Positions 21,281-33,921 are shown, counted from the first letter of the stretch. The stretch is 64,000 nt of DNA from Usnea hakonensis (GCA_013423325.1 BLJB01000048.1:170232-234231), one strand, 5' to 3'. Translations and numbers: made by a program. The notes: generated by a model from the letters alone, not told the origin.

Positions 21281-24200
21281 GATGCCTTGAAAATCCTTAG
21301 ATAGTCACGATGGTATTGGGATTGAGGAGAAGCCGTGCGAGCTTTATGCTGAGGCAGGGTCTCGATGCCATCTTCTGATATTGCCGTAAATATGCTGGCA
21401 CTTGGATGCGCGTAGATTTCATTGGCCCTGAGTGGACATGTCAAGTAAACATGCCACTCTCTGCATCAGAAAATAGCATCACAAGACAAGACATGCCGTC
21501 TTTTGATAGGATTGTGAATACTGTAGATATGCACATCATCAAATTTCAAATGGCTTAATGAGCAACCCAATACTGATCTGGTTTTACCACTAAGCTCGAC
21601 TAGGCTAACACTAGGTAAGATTGGGTAATTCGGTGAGGCATTTGTAGTAAAAGTGTGAAGATCGAATCCTTAAAGAATGCTAGTAGATATGCAACTCACT
21701 GAGTAAGGATACGGCATATCTTTTGCTAACCGCCGTACTCAATGATTATACTCGATCATCGTAAATGTCTCATTTCAAGGATGGATTTTTCACACTCCTT
21801 GTAATCATTGGATTCAGTAGCATTGAACTGCTGACATCTCAATAATTTGTGGTCATGTCCCCATGACTTTACGGTACTTGATAGTTGTTCCAATTCCCTA
21901 CATGAGCTGCGTCCGCGCCGGAGATTGTGAACTACACAATAATCATCGCGAATATAGAATGCCAGGCATGAAGATGGAAAAGAGTCTTCCTCCTCAACAC
22001 TGAGGGAAGGCTTCTGTCCAATACGGGAGAGACTACCGTGACGGTCGAGTGTTATCAATCGACGCAATCGATATTGATGTGGTGCTGATTCCCCTAATTC
22101 GAGCGAGATAAGGGAGTTGTAAGGACGGATTCAACAGTGAGCGGGACGGCATTTGCAACGTACTGTGTTGATTCGAAGAATTGGGGGTTAACTTCTGCGC
22201 CAGTCTAAGAAGCTCATTGACGCATTCTGTAAATATATGTAGTAGTCGGCAATTGGCCTCATACATAGCCATGGCTGAAAAAATGTCGAAGAATATATCT
22301 GTCGTGATGGTCAAGATGAAGCTATATTTTGCACACACACTCGATACGTCTCTATCGACGCGATCTCAAGGATAGGGAAGATGGAACCACGATGCGGTTG
22401 TAAAAGAAACGGACTTGCTGAGAGTATCCATTCGATAGTGCTGGGTCACAAAGAATTTCCTACGAACCTGTGGCCTCAACCCTAGTGATAGATGTGAGAA
22501 GTTTTCTGCCAAAGACAACAGCATTGTCAGCACCATTTCACCCGAAACACGCTGCACTTTGCTTTTGCCAAACCACAATACCGTCCAAGCATCTCAACAT
22601 TAGGCCTACTGTGTTCCTCCTGTGATGCGAATAAGTAGCTTTCCGTGGCTTTGTGTGGAAAAGCCACAACGCGGCCGCCAACATCTCCACAACGGATGGA
22701 GTGGCGAACGAAGCCACGTGAAAACGTGGGAAGCCTGAAATGTGTTTTGCACCCGAGTACGAAAGTCATCGCGTTGAAGTATTTCAGGCTTTATCAAACA
22801 CAGATTCCTGAAAGAGATTGATGAAAGAAGAGGCTACGAGAGCCGAGTTCGAAGGACAGAGGTGTGTCAGCTACACTCCTGAGGCTCCTGCATGACAAGA
22901 TGTGTACAGCTCCATGTTCGTGCCATCAACAAGTTTAGAATGTAGGACAGAAGAGGACACGGGCTATCCAAGACCTACACTGCCTTGTCCATCGTCCCCA
23001 CTTGGCAATGTCCCCAACTGCGCAGACCATCATTGGCTTTTTACAGTAATCTGCTCCCCGTAGACTACGACATGCTCGACCAAATCGCAAAAGCGGATGA
23101 AAAAAGCAAACAGCGATTCGAAAAAGATTCAAGAGCAAATGACCATTCTGAAGAAGGACGATGGAATAGGTCGTTCTCTCCAATATCTCAAAGGCCTAGG
23201 CGACATGATTAGACATGGGCAAAGAAGTACGTATGATTCGCACATGCAAGCCACTCGTGCATTTGCCGGGCAAAAGTAACCCCTAGTAACCCCTGTGGCT
23301 CAACACTGAAACTACTATTATTTTAGTTCAGAGGGTTCTAGTCTTTTCGCGTGGGCCGATGCCAATTTCCACACGACGCGTAAAATATGACAGCAAATCA
23401 TACTCCGTACATGCGCGGGTACCGTGATCCTATAGGATATAGGATATTGCGTGAAACCCACAAGACCTTGGTCCTTATGGCTTCAAAGCAGAAGAAGAAG
23501 ATCTCTCGCACATAAGGTACATGATATAGCATGCAAATATATTCTCCTCTTTTACATGTCAAAATGGGAGAAAATGCGGGTGCAGCCTTCAGCCTTTCAA
23601 GGCCCAGGCGTTTACCGGCAGTTTTTCTGGACGATAGAGACCAATCATATTTATTATTTGTGACGTCTCTAATTTTACGGACATGTCTCCATCCTTAAAA
23701 GCCTTGTTTTGCTGGGCCGCTAAGGGGGAGAACCTAGGCCTAAAATGCGCTTCCAATCAATAGCCATCACCTGACCGCTCATATCGACGATCCCAAAGTC
23801 CATTTGTCCTCATCTGCATATCCCAGCCACTTTCGCTTGCCTCTTATTGCTTAGCGGGAATTGTGAACCCAATAGAATAATGACAGTGACACTAGCCAGG
23901 GGGTGCCCCCAACTCAGTGACGCAAGTATCACTACGCGTGCTACAGACTCCCAAGCCTCAGAAACCCCAGCCCCGCTCAATTTCCCTGCTTTTGAAGCCA
24001 CAATTTGAGGCGCTCGGGGCTCCAACTGAGGTACTTTATCGAAGTACCTTGGTTTTTTTGTTAGTGATTTCTTACGTGCCTGTAATTGCCGTGGCGAAAA
24101 GGCTGTTGCTGCTGGTAACATGACGTAGATAACAGGGGTCTTTTACACGCTAATACACGCTAATCGGATCAAGCGTGTTTTAATATCCCCCCCCCAGCCT

Positions 24201-24295
24201 CCCTTTCTCTACACGCCCTATACCTCCAAATTTATTCCCCTTACAAAATTTCCTCAAAAAATTCTTCCTTGCTTCGTCAATAACCCTTTACGTTT
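21281..24295. other. Three-kilobase gene-poor region
   Basis: No family could be recognised on either strand. Scattered frames of 60-100 codons occur at 21756-22769 (-) and 22985-23279 (+), but they do not join by plausible splicing into a protein I can name, and their residues look random or degenerate. The part 24121-24295 is the likely promoter and leader of the LEA-like gene. It contains two direct copies of ACACGCTAAT and one inverted AAGCGTGT at about 24147-24180, followed by a C9 tract and AT-rich leader. Confidence 0.5.
24147..24180 (+). promoter_or_regulatory. Repeated ACACGCTAAT motif upstream of the LEA-like gene
   Basis: ACACGCTAAT occurs twice in direct tandem and is followed after a short gap by AAGCGTGT, the inverse of its core. 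The cluster lies about 120-150 bp before the ATG at 24296, a position suited to a transcription-factor site. The factor is unknown. Confidence 0.35.
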
Positions 24296-27200
24296 ATGAC
24301 AAGCAAGAGATCCAAATCTTCTGCTTCTTACGCATACTACTCCTTTCCTCCTACCCCTGATCGTAATTCCCCATCAGAGGGCTCATCATCTGCCTCGAAT
24401 ACTCCCTCCCCTCAAACCGCTCGCACATCCAAGAGTATGGCTCCCTCACCAGCCGCGGGCAAGGCCAAAAGCCCGACAACACCAACAAAACCCAGAAATC
24501 AAGCTTCGAACACGCCATCAAAGCTCGGTCAACCATCACAAAACGCTGCAGACTCGCCTCAAGGTGCCGCAAAGCAGGCTACCACCAACACTCCCAAGAA
24601 CCCTGTCAAGCAAACTCAAGGTGCTAATCCCTCCAATGCCAAAGGTTCTCCCAAACTCCCACCACGGCCGCCGAAGCTCGGTCAGGCCGCTCAACAGGCT
24701 AAGGGTGCCGCAGCGCAAGCTCCAAAAGCTCCGGCCAATGTCCAAAAACCTGTCGAGGACACCAAAAAGGGTGTTGAAGATACGGCTGAAGACACGGCTG
24801 AAGACAAAGGAATCAATCTAAAAGACAATGATCCTGGCGCCGAAGCCGACAACGAAGACACCGATACTCCTGTGGGCAAAGTAAGTCAAGCCGGCAATGA
24901 GACCGGCGAGGAAGCGAGCTCAGCCGTTTCTACCGCCGACGATGACGCCGAGGATACCGTTGAGGGTGCCAAAGACACCGCCGAAGACACTGCCGAAGAT
25001 ACCGACGTACCTGATACCGACCAAGCGGAAGACACTGCTGATACTGCTGACGAAGCTGCTGATGAAGCTGCCGGCGGTGTCACCGGTACAGCTGGTGGAC
25101 TTGCAGGCAAGGCCAAGGAAGGTGCTGATGGCGCCGCTGAAAAGGCTCAAGATACAGCCGAGGAAGCCGAAGGGACTGCGGGCGAGGCCGCTGAAGGAGC
25201 TGAGGAGACGGCTGAAGGCGCCGAAGATAAAGTTGGTGAGGCCGCTGAAGGAGCTGAGGAGACGGCTGAAGGCGCCGAAGATAAAGTTGGTGAAGCTGCT
25301 GAAGGCGCTGAGGATGCGGCTGGCGAAACCGCTGAAGGGGCTGAAGATGCTGCTGAAGGTGTCGAAGCTCCAGAAGTCGACGGCGTCGAGGAGGCTGCTG
25401 AAGGTGTGACCGACGAACTTCCAGTAGATCTCTCCGTGCTCAAGGGCCTCGAAGTCGGCGAGGGTGGAGATATCCTTGGCGCCGACGGTGAAGTGATAGG
25501 GAAGATTGAAGAGGGAGACCCAGAGGACCTGGTCGGCAAGACCATTGGTGAAGATGGGGAGATTTTTGACGAAGACGGAGATGTCATTGGCCGCGCCACT
25601 GTTCTTCCCGACAAAGCGCGAGAGCTTGCCGATAAAGCGAAGGGCGGTCTTCCTGACGTGAATGTGCTCGACGGTCTTGAGGTTGGTGAAGGCGGAGAAA
25701 TATTGGGACCAGACGGCACACCACTGGGCAAAATCACTGAAGGTAACCCGGAAGATCTTGTCGGCATGACACTGAACGAGAATGGAGAGATCGTTGACGA
25801 GGATGGAGATGTCATCGGTAGAGCTGAGGTCGTACCAGGAGAAGCCGCCGACAAGTTGAACGAAGCTGGCGAGGAAGTAGAGGAAGGTATTCCCGATGGG
25901 GTCCCCGATGAGGTCCCCGATGAGGTCCCCGAGGATGCCGCCGACTTTGATCATGCTGCCAACATCGCTGAAATCGCTTCAGGACTTACACCGGATCTGT
26001 CCATTCTTCAAGGCAAGAAAATCAACAAGAAGGGCAAGATCCTTGACGAAGAGGGAGAGGTCATCGGTCAACTTACGGATGATTCCGACCCCAAGGCATG
26101 CGCAGGCAAGATCCCCAATGAAGACGGCGAAATTCTCGACAAAGACGGCAATGTCGTTGGCAAGGTCGAGGTAGTCCCTGGAGAAGCCGCCGATGCCGCG
26201 ATGAAGGAACTCCACCCCGAGCTGGTGGAGAAATTGGAAGAGGCCGAACAGGCTGCTGAGGAAGCTCAACAGGAAGCTGAGGTCCCGCAACTTCCCGGCC
26301 TCGACATATTGGAAGGCTTGAAAGTCAATAAGAAGGGAGAAGTCCTGAACGAAGATGGAGAGCCTATTGCTCGTGTTTCTGAAGGCGAGATCACCGAGCT
26401 TGCCGGAAAGAAGATCAACGCTAATGGCGAAGTCCTCGATAAAGAAGGCAACGTCATTGGTAAGGTGGAGCTAATCCCGGAGGCGTTCCCAGGTGTACCT
26501 GCAGAAGGTGAGGAAGAAGGCGAGAAAGAGGGCGTGGAAGAAGAAGGCGGGGAAGAAGAAGGCGATGAGGCTGCTGAAGAGGTTCCTAAGCTTCCAGGCA
26601 TGGATATTCTGGAAGGACTCAAAGTCAATAAGAAAGGTGAGGTCGTCAACGAGGACGGCGACGCCATCGCAAAGCTGGTCGAGGGCGACCTTGATGCTTG
26701 CAAGGGCAAGAAGATCAATGCCGATGGCGAAGTTATCGACGCCGAGGGCAATGTTATTGGTAAAGTCGAGTTGATCCCAGAAGCATTCCCCGAAGCGGAG
26801 AAACCCGTAGAGACTGGACCAGACTTTTCAGTGCTGGAAGGTTACAAGGTCAATAAAAACGGAGACGTCGTCAACGAAGACGGCGAGACACTTGCTAAGC
26901 TTGTTGAGGGCGACATCGAGGCTTGCAAGGGCAAGAAGATCAATCCGCAAGGTGAAGTTCTTGATGGTGAAGGCAATGTCATTGGTAAGGTTGAATTGGC
27001 CGGCGCTGCTCCTGAAGAAGAGGAGACTGGCCCTGAACTCCCCCCACTTTCTACCATGGAGGGTATGAGATGCAACAAGGCCGGCAAGATTGTTAATGAT
27101 GATGGCGACGTCGTCGGTGAACTTGTCGAAGGAGATGCTAAGAAGCTCAATAAAATGAAGGCTGAGCTCGATGACCAAGGTCAATTTTTCGATAAGAAAG

Positions 27201-29208
27201 GAAAGGTCATTGGCAGAGCCGTCACTCTGCCTATCGAAGAACATGAGGAGGAAGCGCCATTTGCAGGCCTTGAGGGTCTTGTCGTCGTCGAAGATGGATG
27301 GGTTGAGGATGAAAACCAAAATAAGGTCGGTATCATAACTGAAGGCGATCCCAAGAAATTGATCGGTAGAGCCGTGGACGAAGACGGAGACGTAATCGAC
27401 AAGCGCGGTAACGTAGTTGGTCACGCTGAACGTTTTGACGAGCCCGAGGTGGAGGAGGAGGAGAAACCAGACCTCTCAATTCTCAAAGGACTTGCAGTCA
27501 ACAAGCAAGGCAATGTCATCGGGCCCGACGGCGTCCCAATCGCCCGACTTGTGGAAGGTAACGCAAAGGAGCTCGCTGGTAAGAAATGCGATGAAGAAGG
27601 CCAACTTTGGAACGATTCTGGCAAGGTCATTGGACGTTGTGAGCTCATCCCTGACGAGGAGCGCGAGGCGAAACCTGAAGGTCCCTTCGCTGGTCTTGAG
27701 GGCTGTGTCGTCGTCCAAGACGCCTTCGTTGAAGATGAAGACAATAATCGAGTTGGAATTGTTGTTGAGGGCGATCCGAAGAGACTAATTGGCCGTGCTG
27801 TTGACGAAGATGGAGACATCATCGACAAGTATGGTGGCGTCATAGGGCACGCCGAGCCATACCAGGAGCCTGAAGTAGAGGCCGTCGATCTGTCTTCATT
27901 GGACGGAAAGGTCGTTAACAAAGCCGGTAACGTGGTAGATGAGCATGGTACAATCTTTGGCCGTATCGCAGAGGGTAACCCGGAGGAACTGGCTGGAAGG
28001 AAGGTCGATGGCCAAGGACAAATCTGGAGCGACAACGGCAAAGTTATTGGCCAGGCAGAACTCCTTCCAGGTGGCCCGCAAGCGCCCGAGGGTGCATTCG
28101 CTGGTCTCGAGAACCTTGTTGTGGCCGATGGAGGCATGGTGACAGACGGTGCAGGTCAGATTGTTGGCAAGCTTGATGAAGATTCCATGCCCAACGCTGA
28201 GAAACTTCTTGGCCGCAAGGTTGACGAGGACGGAGAGATCCTTGACAAAGCTGGTAACAGCATTGGCAAGGCCGTCCGATGGAAGCCTGAGGAGAAGGAG
28301 AGACACATCAACCCGATGTCAGGCCATATGGTTAATAGCAAAGGCGAGGTTCGTGACGAAAACGGTGAATTGCTCGGAATGGTCACCGATGGCCACCTAC
28401 CCACCCTTGTCGGCTGCGAGGTCGATGACAACGGCTTTGTTGTTGACAACGATGGCAACAAGATCGGCGAGTGTACACTCATACAAAACCTCCCAGAGGA
28501 TGAGGAAATAGGACCGACAGAGGAAGAGTTGCAAAAGGCAGAAGATGCCGAGATTGCGAAGAAGATGAACAATATCGTGCAGCAGACGATTGAGAAGATG
28601 CAGCCAGTCTGCAAAAACATCACAGACGTAAGCATTCGCGCGTGCCCTTACATTCTGACCACCAGCTAACAACCCCACAGCGCATGGACAAAGCAGACCG
28701 CACGCCAAAGGAAGAGCTTGACGAAGAAGAGCTCGTCAAAGACGTCAAGCCCATGATCGAGGAAGGCAATCGCATTTTGCAGGAATGCAACGGTTCCATC
28801 CGTGGCCTTGATCCAGACGGACACATCGCCGCCAACGCCAAAGCTCGAGCAGCCGCCGGCGAGGCAACGCCTCAAGAGAATGCTTTGGCCAATTCCCTCA
28901 AGGAGCTCACATCCACCATTGTGCAAACAATCGAGAACGCAAAGAAGAAGCTCAACGACATGCCCCACGCCAAGAAGGAACTCAACCCTCTATGGGGCCT
29001 GCTCACAGAGCCCCTCTTCCAGATCATCGCCGCTGTCGGTCTACTGCTCAGCGGTGTCCTCGGTCTGGTCGGCAAGCTGCTCAACGGTCTTGGGCTCGGT
29101 GGTATCGTCAACGGCCTACTCGGCGGCTTGGGCATTGACAAGCTGCTCGGCGGACTGGGCCTCGGCAGCATAGGCAAGTCGCTGGGTCTGGGCGGCAAGA
29201 AGAAGTAA
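24296..29208 (+). CDS. Giant LEA-like DUF3659-repeat protein
   Basis: Two exons (24296-28627, 28681-29208) encode 1,619 residues. Residues 1-150 are Ser/Pro/Ala-rich and disordered. About 150-375 form an acidic, Ala/Glu-rich LEA-type region with 11-mer-like repeats such as EGAEETAEGAEDKVGEA. About 378-1410 contain 13 tandem repeats of roughly 65-85 residues built on the pattern DLS-L-G-V---G-I-DEDG--IG--EGD---L-GK---EDGEI-D--GNVIGK, the DUF3659 repeat. The C-terminal part, after the intron, has RMDKADRTPKEELDEE, GLDPDGHIAANAKARA and a hydrophobic Gly/Leu-rich tail ending GGKKK. Late-embryogenesis-type proteins protect cells during drying; the fungal members are unproven but probably protect against desiccation or act as structural scaffolds. 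A perfect 54-bp duplication occurs at about 25184-25291. Long antisense frames are shadows. Confidence 0.95.
25184..25291 (+). repeat. Perfect 54-bp tandem duplication in the LEA-like coding region
   Basis: Two identical 54-nt units, each 18 codons encoding EAAEGAEETAEGAEDKVG, lie head to tail. Because synonymous positions are identical too, the duplication is recent or kept homogeneous. It preserves the reading frame. Confidence 0.9.
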
Positions 29209-30299
29209 TGAAACCCGCGAGCTGCACGAAGCGCAGCTCCTTTTGGCCAAGACTGACATGTTATTCTTTTCTTCTTTTCTCGTGCTTGTATACAATTATG
29301 ACATGACCCCCGTCCGTCAACAGCAGGTGGGGAGGAAAGGGGGAGGTTTGGAGGTTTACAGCCACCATGAAAAGGAAAAAGGGGTGTTATTGTCCCAGTG
29401 CTTGTACTTGAACAACTGTTCTTTTTTCTAGCATGCATGCATCTGCTTTCAATTAGTATCCGATACGTATGTAATAATACCAAAACCTTTTGCATCTCTT
29501 CGTGATTCTCCCATCTCAGAATTATCTCTCCCATGTTAGATAGAATAAGTCTCCCATCTCAGGAAACGGAGTATGTGGTCCCTTTCCTTGAACGGAAGGA
29601 GCTGTGGAGAATGAGGAGTCGGGACGAGATTTGCGCCGTCAATGCATGCATTGTTTATGGTCTCGATTTACTCTCAGGAAAAGAAGAAATTACTCCAGAT
29701 GCAGATGAAATCATCGTTGATTGAGTGAGGGAGTGATTACTCCCTCTGCTGTACAACTATCGAATTTGAATTTTTGGAAGAGAAGTAAGGGAGAAAGAAG
29801 TAGAAACAGGGGAAGGAGCTACCTCTTTCTTCCTTCCTTCCTTCCTTCCTTCCTATACGTGGGGTAAGGTAAGGTAAGGTAACTGAATCTACGATGGATA
29901 GTGTGATCGAGCACACTGTTTGTTTCCTTGGTTGGTTGATTGTTTTACGGTGAAGGGGGAGATGGGAGGGGATGAGGTTGGGATAAGGAGAGAGAATCTT
30001 CCCGTGCGATGGACTTTGAATAATGCTTTGTTTTTTTCGATTTTTTGTTTACATGCATTGCCGTGTCGTCCACCGTTTCGTGTACGCTAATATCAGAAAG
30101 AAATAGAAAGGAAGATGCTTTTCTGGCCTTGCAATGTGAGGGGAAATATCAAGTCGCGCGTAGATATAAAGCTGCAGATTATGATTTTTCCTCTGAGAAT
30201 GGAAGAGGCCTCTCTCCGCCTCCTTGTTTCCGTTGTCCTGTGAATTTTGACTCCACAGACTGAGAGACACAGGGTTGGTTGTGTCTGGCCAAAGCCCTT
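29209..30299. other. Convergent intergenic region with microsatellites
   Basis: Between the 3' ends of the LEA-like gene and the phosphotransferase gene lie a TTCC run at about 29828-29854 and four GGTAA units at 29863-29882. A 63-codon frame at 29533-29724 has no recognisable domain. Nothing else is supported. Confidence 0.5.
29828..29882. repeat. Adjacent TTCC and GGTAA microsatellites
   Basis: About six TTCC units are followed eight bases later by four perfect GGTAA units, giving a compound simple repeat in a spacer between two convergent genes. Confidence 0.9.
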
Positions 30300-32023
30300 C
30301 TAGTCACCCTTCTGCGCAGCTCTTCCGGTTTGCGCAAGCTTCTCCGGTGTGAATCCATTGGACGCGCTCTTTTCGCCGACGGTACTTTGACCTGGAGCAG
30401 GCTTTTTGGTGATTGTCAGACAGTTGATGCCTAGATAGGCGCAAATACTGTTGATCACCAAGAGGGCCCAGCGGAAGTAGACTACCAAAGCGAAGACGAA
30501 GTACGCTCGGAGATACCAGAGCTCCACTTCTGCAGTGACCGGCGACAGACCAATGCGCGGCAGATTTCCCAACACGGCGCCACCGATCAGAGGGATCAGC
30601 ATCACGGTCCAGTAGGGAAATGGCTGCCGTGTTAGGTGGGCCAGTATTATCTTTGTTGTCATGCGGCCGAACACGAACGACATGGTCAAACAGAACAGTA
30701 CCAGCCTATTGTCACGCATCAATGTTGAGTAGGGCGAATAGAGCCAAGCACAAATGGAGGCTGTGTAGACAGCGATTGGCGACCACTCCAAGAATACTGG
30801 AGCCAGAGGAAGGCCCTGCTCACGACGAGCCTTGGCAACATTGTAAACACAAGCCGGGAGGTGTGCGACTAAGAACGTCCCGAGTATGATTGGAACCCAG
30901 AGATCGACCACACTGTTGTGCCCGATGATTTCGGAATGGCCCAAGAGGTCTGAGATAGGCTGATGCCACATTTGCGGTCCGTAGTAGCCTGACAGTACCA
31001 TGAAGGTGCAGGCGAGTATGAGTCCCTCTAGATCAATTTAGCAAAGACATGTTGAAGTCAAATGAGCCGCGCGTACCTGTAGGGCCGTTGAAATACCCCA
31101 AGTATAGAGTGTGGGTGTGATACGTCTCCCACGTAGAGAAGAACATGGGTAGGCATGGTATCAGAGCGGTGAAAATTCCTTTGGGGCTAGGTCCTAGAGC
31201 CAGAGCAGCTGTTTCGCACAAACTTGCCAGCGTACAGTTTAGGGAGTCAATTCCATGGCTGGCCGACTATTAGCGATATCGTCATCGCATCTCGAGAATA
31301 TCGCACGTACTCAAATAGCTCTCCCAATCCACTGGATTGTCCTGTTCGCCGTGCTTGCTTTCCATCGACGTTGTCCATTGTTGAATACCTGAGACCCAAA
31401 TACATATCAGCACTTTCGCTCAAACGGCCCCGTTTCCACCACTGCTCACATCCATAGTCCAAAGGCAAAGCTATAATACAACCATGACGGACCCTGGGGT
31501 TTATTCAGCAACCCAAGTCCACAGGCCGCTAGCGGGGAGCTGGTTCTGAGATGGCTGCTTACCGGTCCCACCAGATCTGGAATCCAGATTTCCAGACATA
31601 TAACATTGGTAAGGATGAAAAAGAATCCTAAGAGAGTGACCATGTTTGGGGCAAGCCATAGCGGCAGCAGTTCCACAAAGGCATTCCACTGTCGGAGATA
31701 GATTGGCAAGACGGCAAGCGTACAGGGAGATGGGCCCGACGTACATAATGGCGCAGGATGTAGTGAGATATGAGTGACTTATCAACGCTTGAATACTTGT
31801 ACGACTTGAGGTGAACGAGAGCGTCTTCCGAAACACATTCTGCTGCAGCCTTACCTAGAAAGATTTCCTCTTATCAGCGATACCTGTGCATGTGACTACT
31901 AGGCTTTTGGACAAATCGTAGTCCAAACTTGACGGAAATGATGCGATTACTTTTCTTCATGCCTCCTGTTTCCGCTGTAGATAGCTGGTCTTCGCGCTCT
32001 CGATATTGAGGCAGGAGTGACAT
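30300..32023 (-). CDS. EPT1: Choline/ethanolamine phosphotransferase (CDP-alcohol phosphatidyltransferase)
   Basis: The enzyme makes phosphatidylcholine or phosphatidylethanolamine from CDP-alcohol and diacylglycerol at the ER or Golgi membrane (last step of the Kennedy pathway). Spliced exons give MSLLPQYREREDQL, EDALVHLKSYKYSSVDKSL, WNAFVELLPLWLAPNMVTLL and MYSTMDNVDGKQARRTGQSS, followed by GLGELF-DHGIDSLNC. The catalytic pattern DGx2ARx8Gx3Dx3D is complete when the intron is taken at TTTGA|GTACGT to CAG|CCATGG; readthrough would wrongly show Glu-Tyr. Six or more further membrane helices follow, and the tail is basic. Exon 1 ends GAAGAAAA|GTAATC and rejoins in phase after TTTCTAG. Choline versus ethanolamine preference cannot be told. 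Usb1 lies just upstream in the same orientation. Confidence 0.95.
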
Positions 32024-32309
32024 GGAAGGACAGGTGCAGCACTTCTTCACCGCATCCTCAACTAAGTTTGGGTTTGGGTTTGGGTGTAAAGCTTCAAAAA
32101 AGGCATGTGCTTCTTCTCGGTGCTTTTAAACGAATTATTTAAAAGTTCACAATACATGTAGAGTATTAGTGGTACCACGGTTTTCAGAACAACAGGACCG
32201 ACGTTTTGCCGACACAAGGCATGAATCCCCGCCAAGCCCACTATACCTACTATGGAATTATCCAAGGGAATTAACGTAGAGTATGCGCAGGCACTGTTAT
32301 GATTCTGAT

Positions 32310-33425
32310 CTATTTCTCAATAATTCTGTTCGCCGTCTCTATCATCTGTGCCAAAGATATAGCTGTAATGCCATTCCCAATCTTGACCTTGACAGTATTG
32401 ATGTCGATTGTGATGCCTTGAAAACCCATGTCGGTGCCATTCAACCTCTCCCTTAGCTCCTGCGTAGGAGCATCCAATGTCCAACCGATGCTAATGTGAA
32501 AACTTGAGGACACATCTGAGTAGTTGGTTGATCCGGAGCGATTCATGGAAGACGACGCGGTGGCTCCTGTGATCTCCTTCGACCGCCCTCTGTTTCCTGC
32601 TTGTCTTTTGCGAGATCGGGCATCAGGCAAAGACTGCAGGGGATCTGTATAGAGTGGCGGCTGTCCGAATGCTGTGGCCGTCTGGTTTGAGAATTGAAGA
32701 AGCTTGTTGAGATCGTCTTGGGGCGGTTTTTCCAGCTTTAGTACCAAAAACCAGCGTGTATTCTCATAGTTGGCAACCCACTCCAAGCCTTTCACGGCTA
32801 CTGTGAAACTGAGGGACATCATCAGTAGAGCACTAGTGGCTATTCCTACGGCTGATGCGAACCTACGGGCTTGAGTTGGTCTTGCTGATGGCGCGAGTCA
32901 AGGTATCAACGAACGACTGTCGCTGATGTGCGAGCAGTACAATGGGCCTTGAGAGACTAATATGAAGAGGTAACTCTGCTCCAAGTCCACTTTTTAGCAG
33001 ACTATGAACTTGATGCTCTTGGGGACATTGCGCATTGGTAAGAGTGGTCAAAATAGCATTGAGACGGCTCGAAGATTCTGTCGAAGGAAACCCTCCACAA
33101 CATGAGCCAGCGCTCCGACTAACATGGAAGCCATTGAGACTTTTTGCACGGACTCACACTCGATATAGACATGAGTAGGCCAATTGCCCTCAACGTGAGG
33201 CGTCACCCTTTGACGTCCATTGTGCAAGGTAGGGTCGTCTTGGTTGCTGACCCTGGCTGAAGAAGCATAGAGATCATGAAAGCTGTCAGGCAAAGATGGA
33301 AGAGTTGAATCTGAAGTTGAGCTATTCTTTCTTTTGACTGCTCGAGCCTTCTGGCTTGTACTCGGGGTCTGGTCCGGCGGAGGACCCTCGGAGCCTTCGC
33401 TATCAGAGTACTCCACAAGAGCCAT
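32310..33425 (-). CDS. USB1: U6 snRNA 3'-phosphodiesterase Usb1 (Mpn1)
   Basis: Three exons join in frame. Exon 1 encodes MALVEYSDSEGSE, a Ser-rich basic stretch and PSLPDSFHDLYASSARVS, then VEGNWPTHVYIE. Splicing GAGT|GTGAGT to TGGAG|GGTTTCC gives EWFPSTESSRLN, and a second splice gives SPFTVAVKGLEWVANYENTRW. The two catalytic HxS motifs of the 2H phosphoesterase fold are present: PLHISLSRP in the middle and SFHISIGWTL near the C-terminus. Usb1 trims the oligo-U tail of U6 snRNA in the nucleus, stabilising it for splicing. Length of about 300 residues is normal. It lies about 500 bp from the divergent Pal1 gene and 290 bp upstream of the phosphotransferase start. No lesion was seen. Confidence 0.93.
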
Positions 33426-33921
33426 AGTTTCTAAAAAAGGATTTGATTCATTATTGCATTGTTTGATGGTGCACTTTGGGGTCTGGAGACCTTGTGGGAA
33501 GACGGGGTTGTCTCAAAATGCTTTCCGATGATAGGACAGAAGATGCTTTGGGTCTCTGCTGACCATTTAGCTTTAGCGTTAGAGAGTGACGCGGACTGTT
33601 TCGTAAGTCGTAAGTCGTAAGCCAATGTACCGCGTGGTAGTTCGGGTAGCGTTAAAATGCCCCTCGACCTCGTACAGAAGAAAACATACCTAGCTTCCGA
33701 GGTTCCGACGAGAGCCCGGCAAGATTTTTATAAAAACAATAATAATGTAAGGCAAAATTTCAAACTTCCCTTGGACCTTCACAGCTTCCTCTTCTCTCAA
33801 TTGACACACAATAATTGCATCCTCCGATAGATCCATACCCATATCACTATATAATATAATCAGACCATCTGAACTAAATGACCTAAGCCACCTATCTTAT
33901 ACCCTTCGCTAAGCATACAAC
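33426..33921. promoter_or_regulatory. Divergent promoter between USB1 and PAL1
   Basis: This 496-bp spacer must hold both promoters. It includes three tandem TCGTAAG units at 33601-33621 and an AT-rich stretch at about 33720-33900. A pyrimidine-rich, TATA-like ATATAATATAATC lies about 70 bp before the Pal1 ATG. Confidence 0.5.

Noticed and set aside
25147..28137. Long antisense frames (up to 344 codons) opposite the LEA-like gene
   Set aside because: They are Ser/Pro- or Leu/Phe-rich mirror images of the repeated sense codons, with no domain and no independent start or splice signals.
31247..31320. Apparent loss of an active-site Asp in the CDP-alcohol phosphotransferase (Glu-Tyr seen in the readthrough frame)
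   Set aside because: Placing the intron at the consensus GTACGT donor restores Asp-His-Gly-Ile-Asp, so the catalytic motif is complete.
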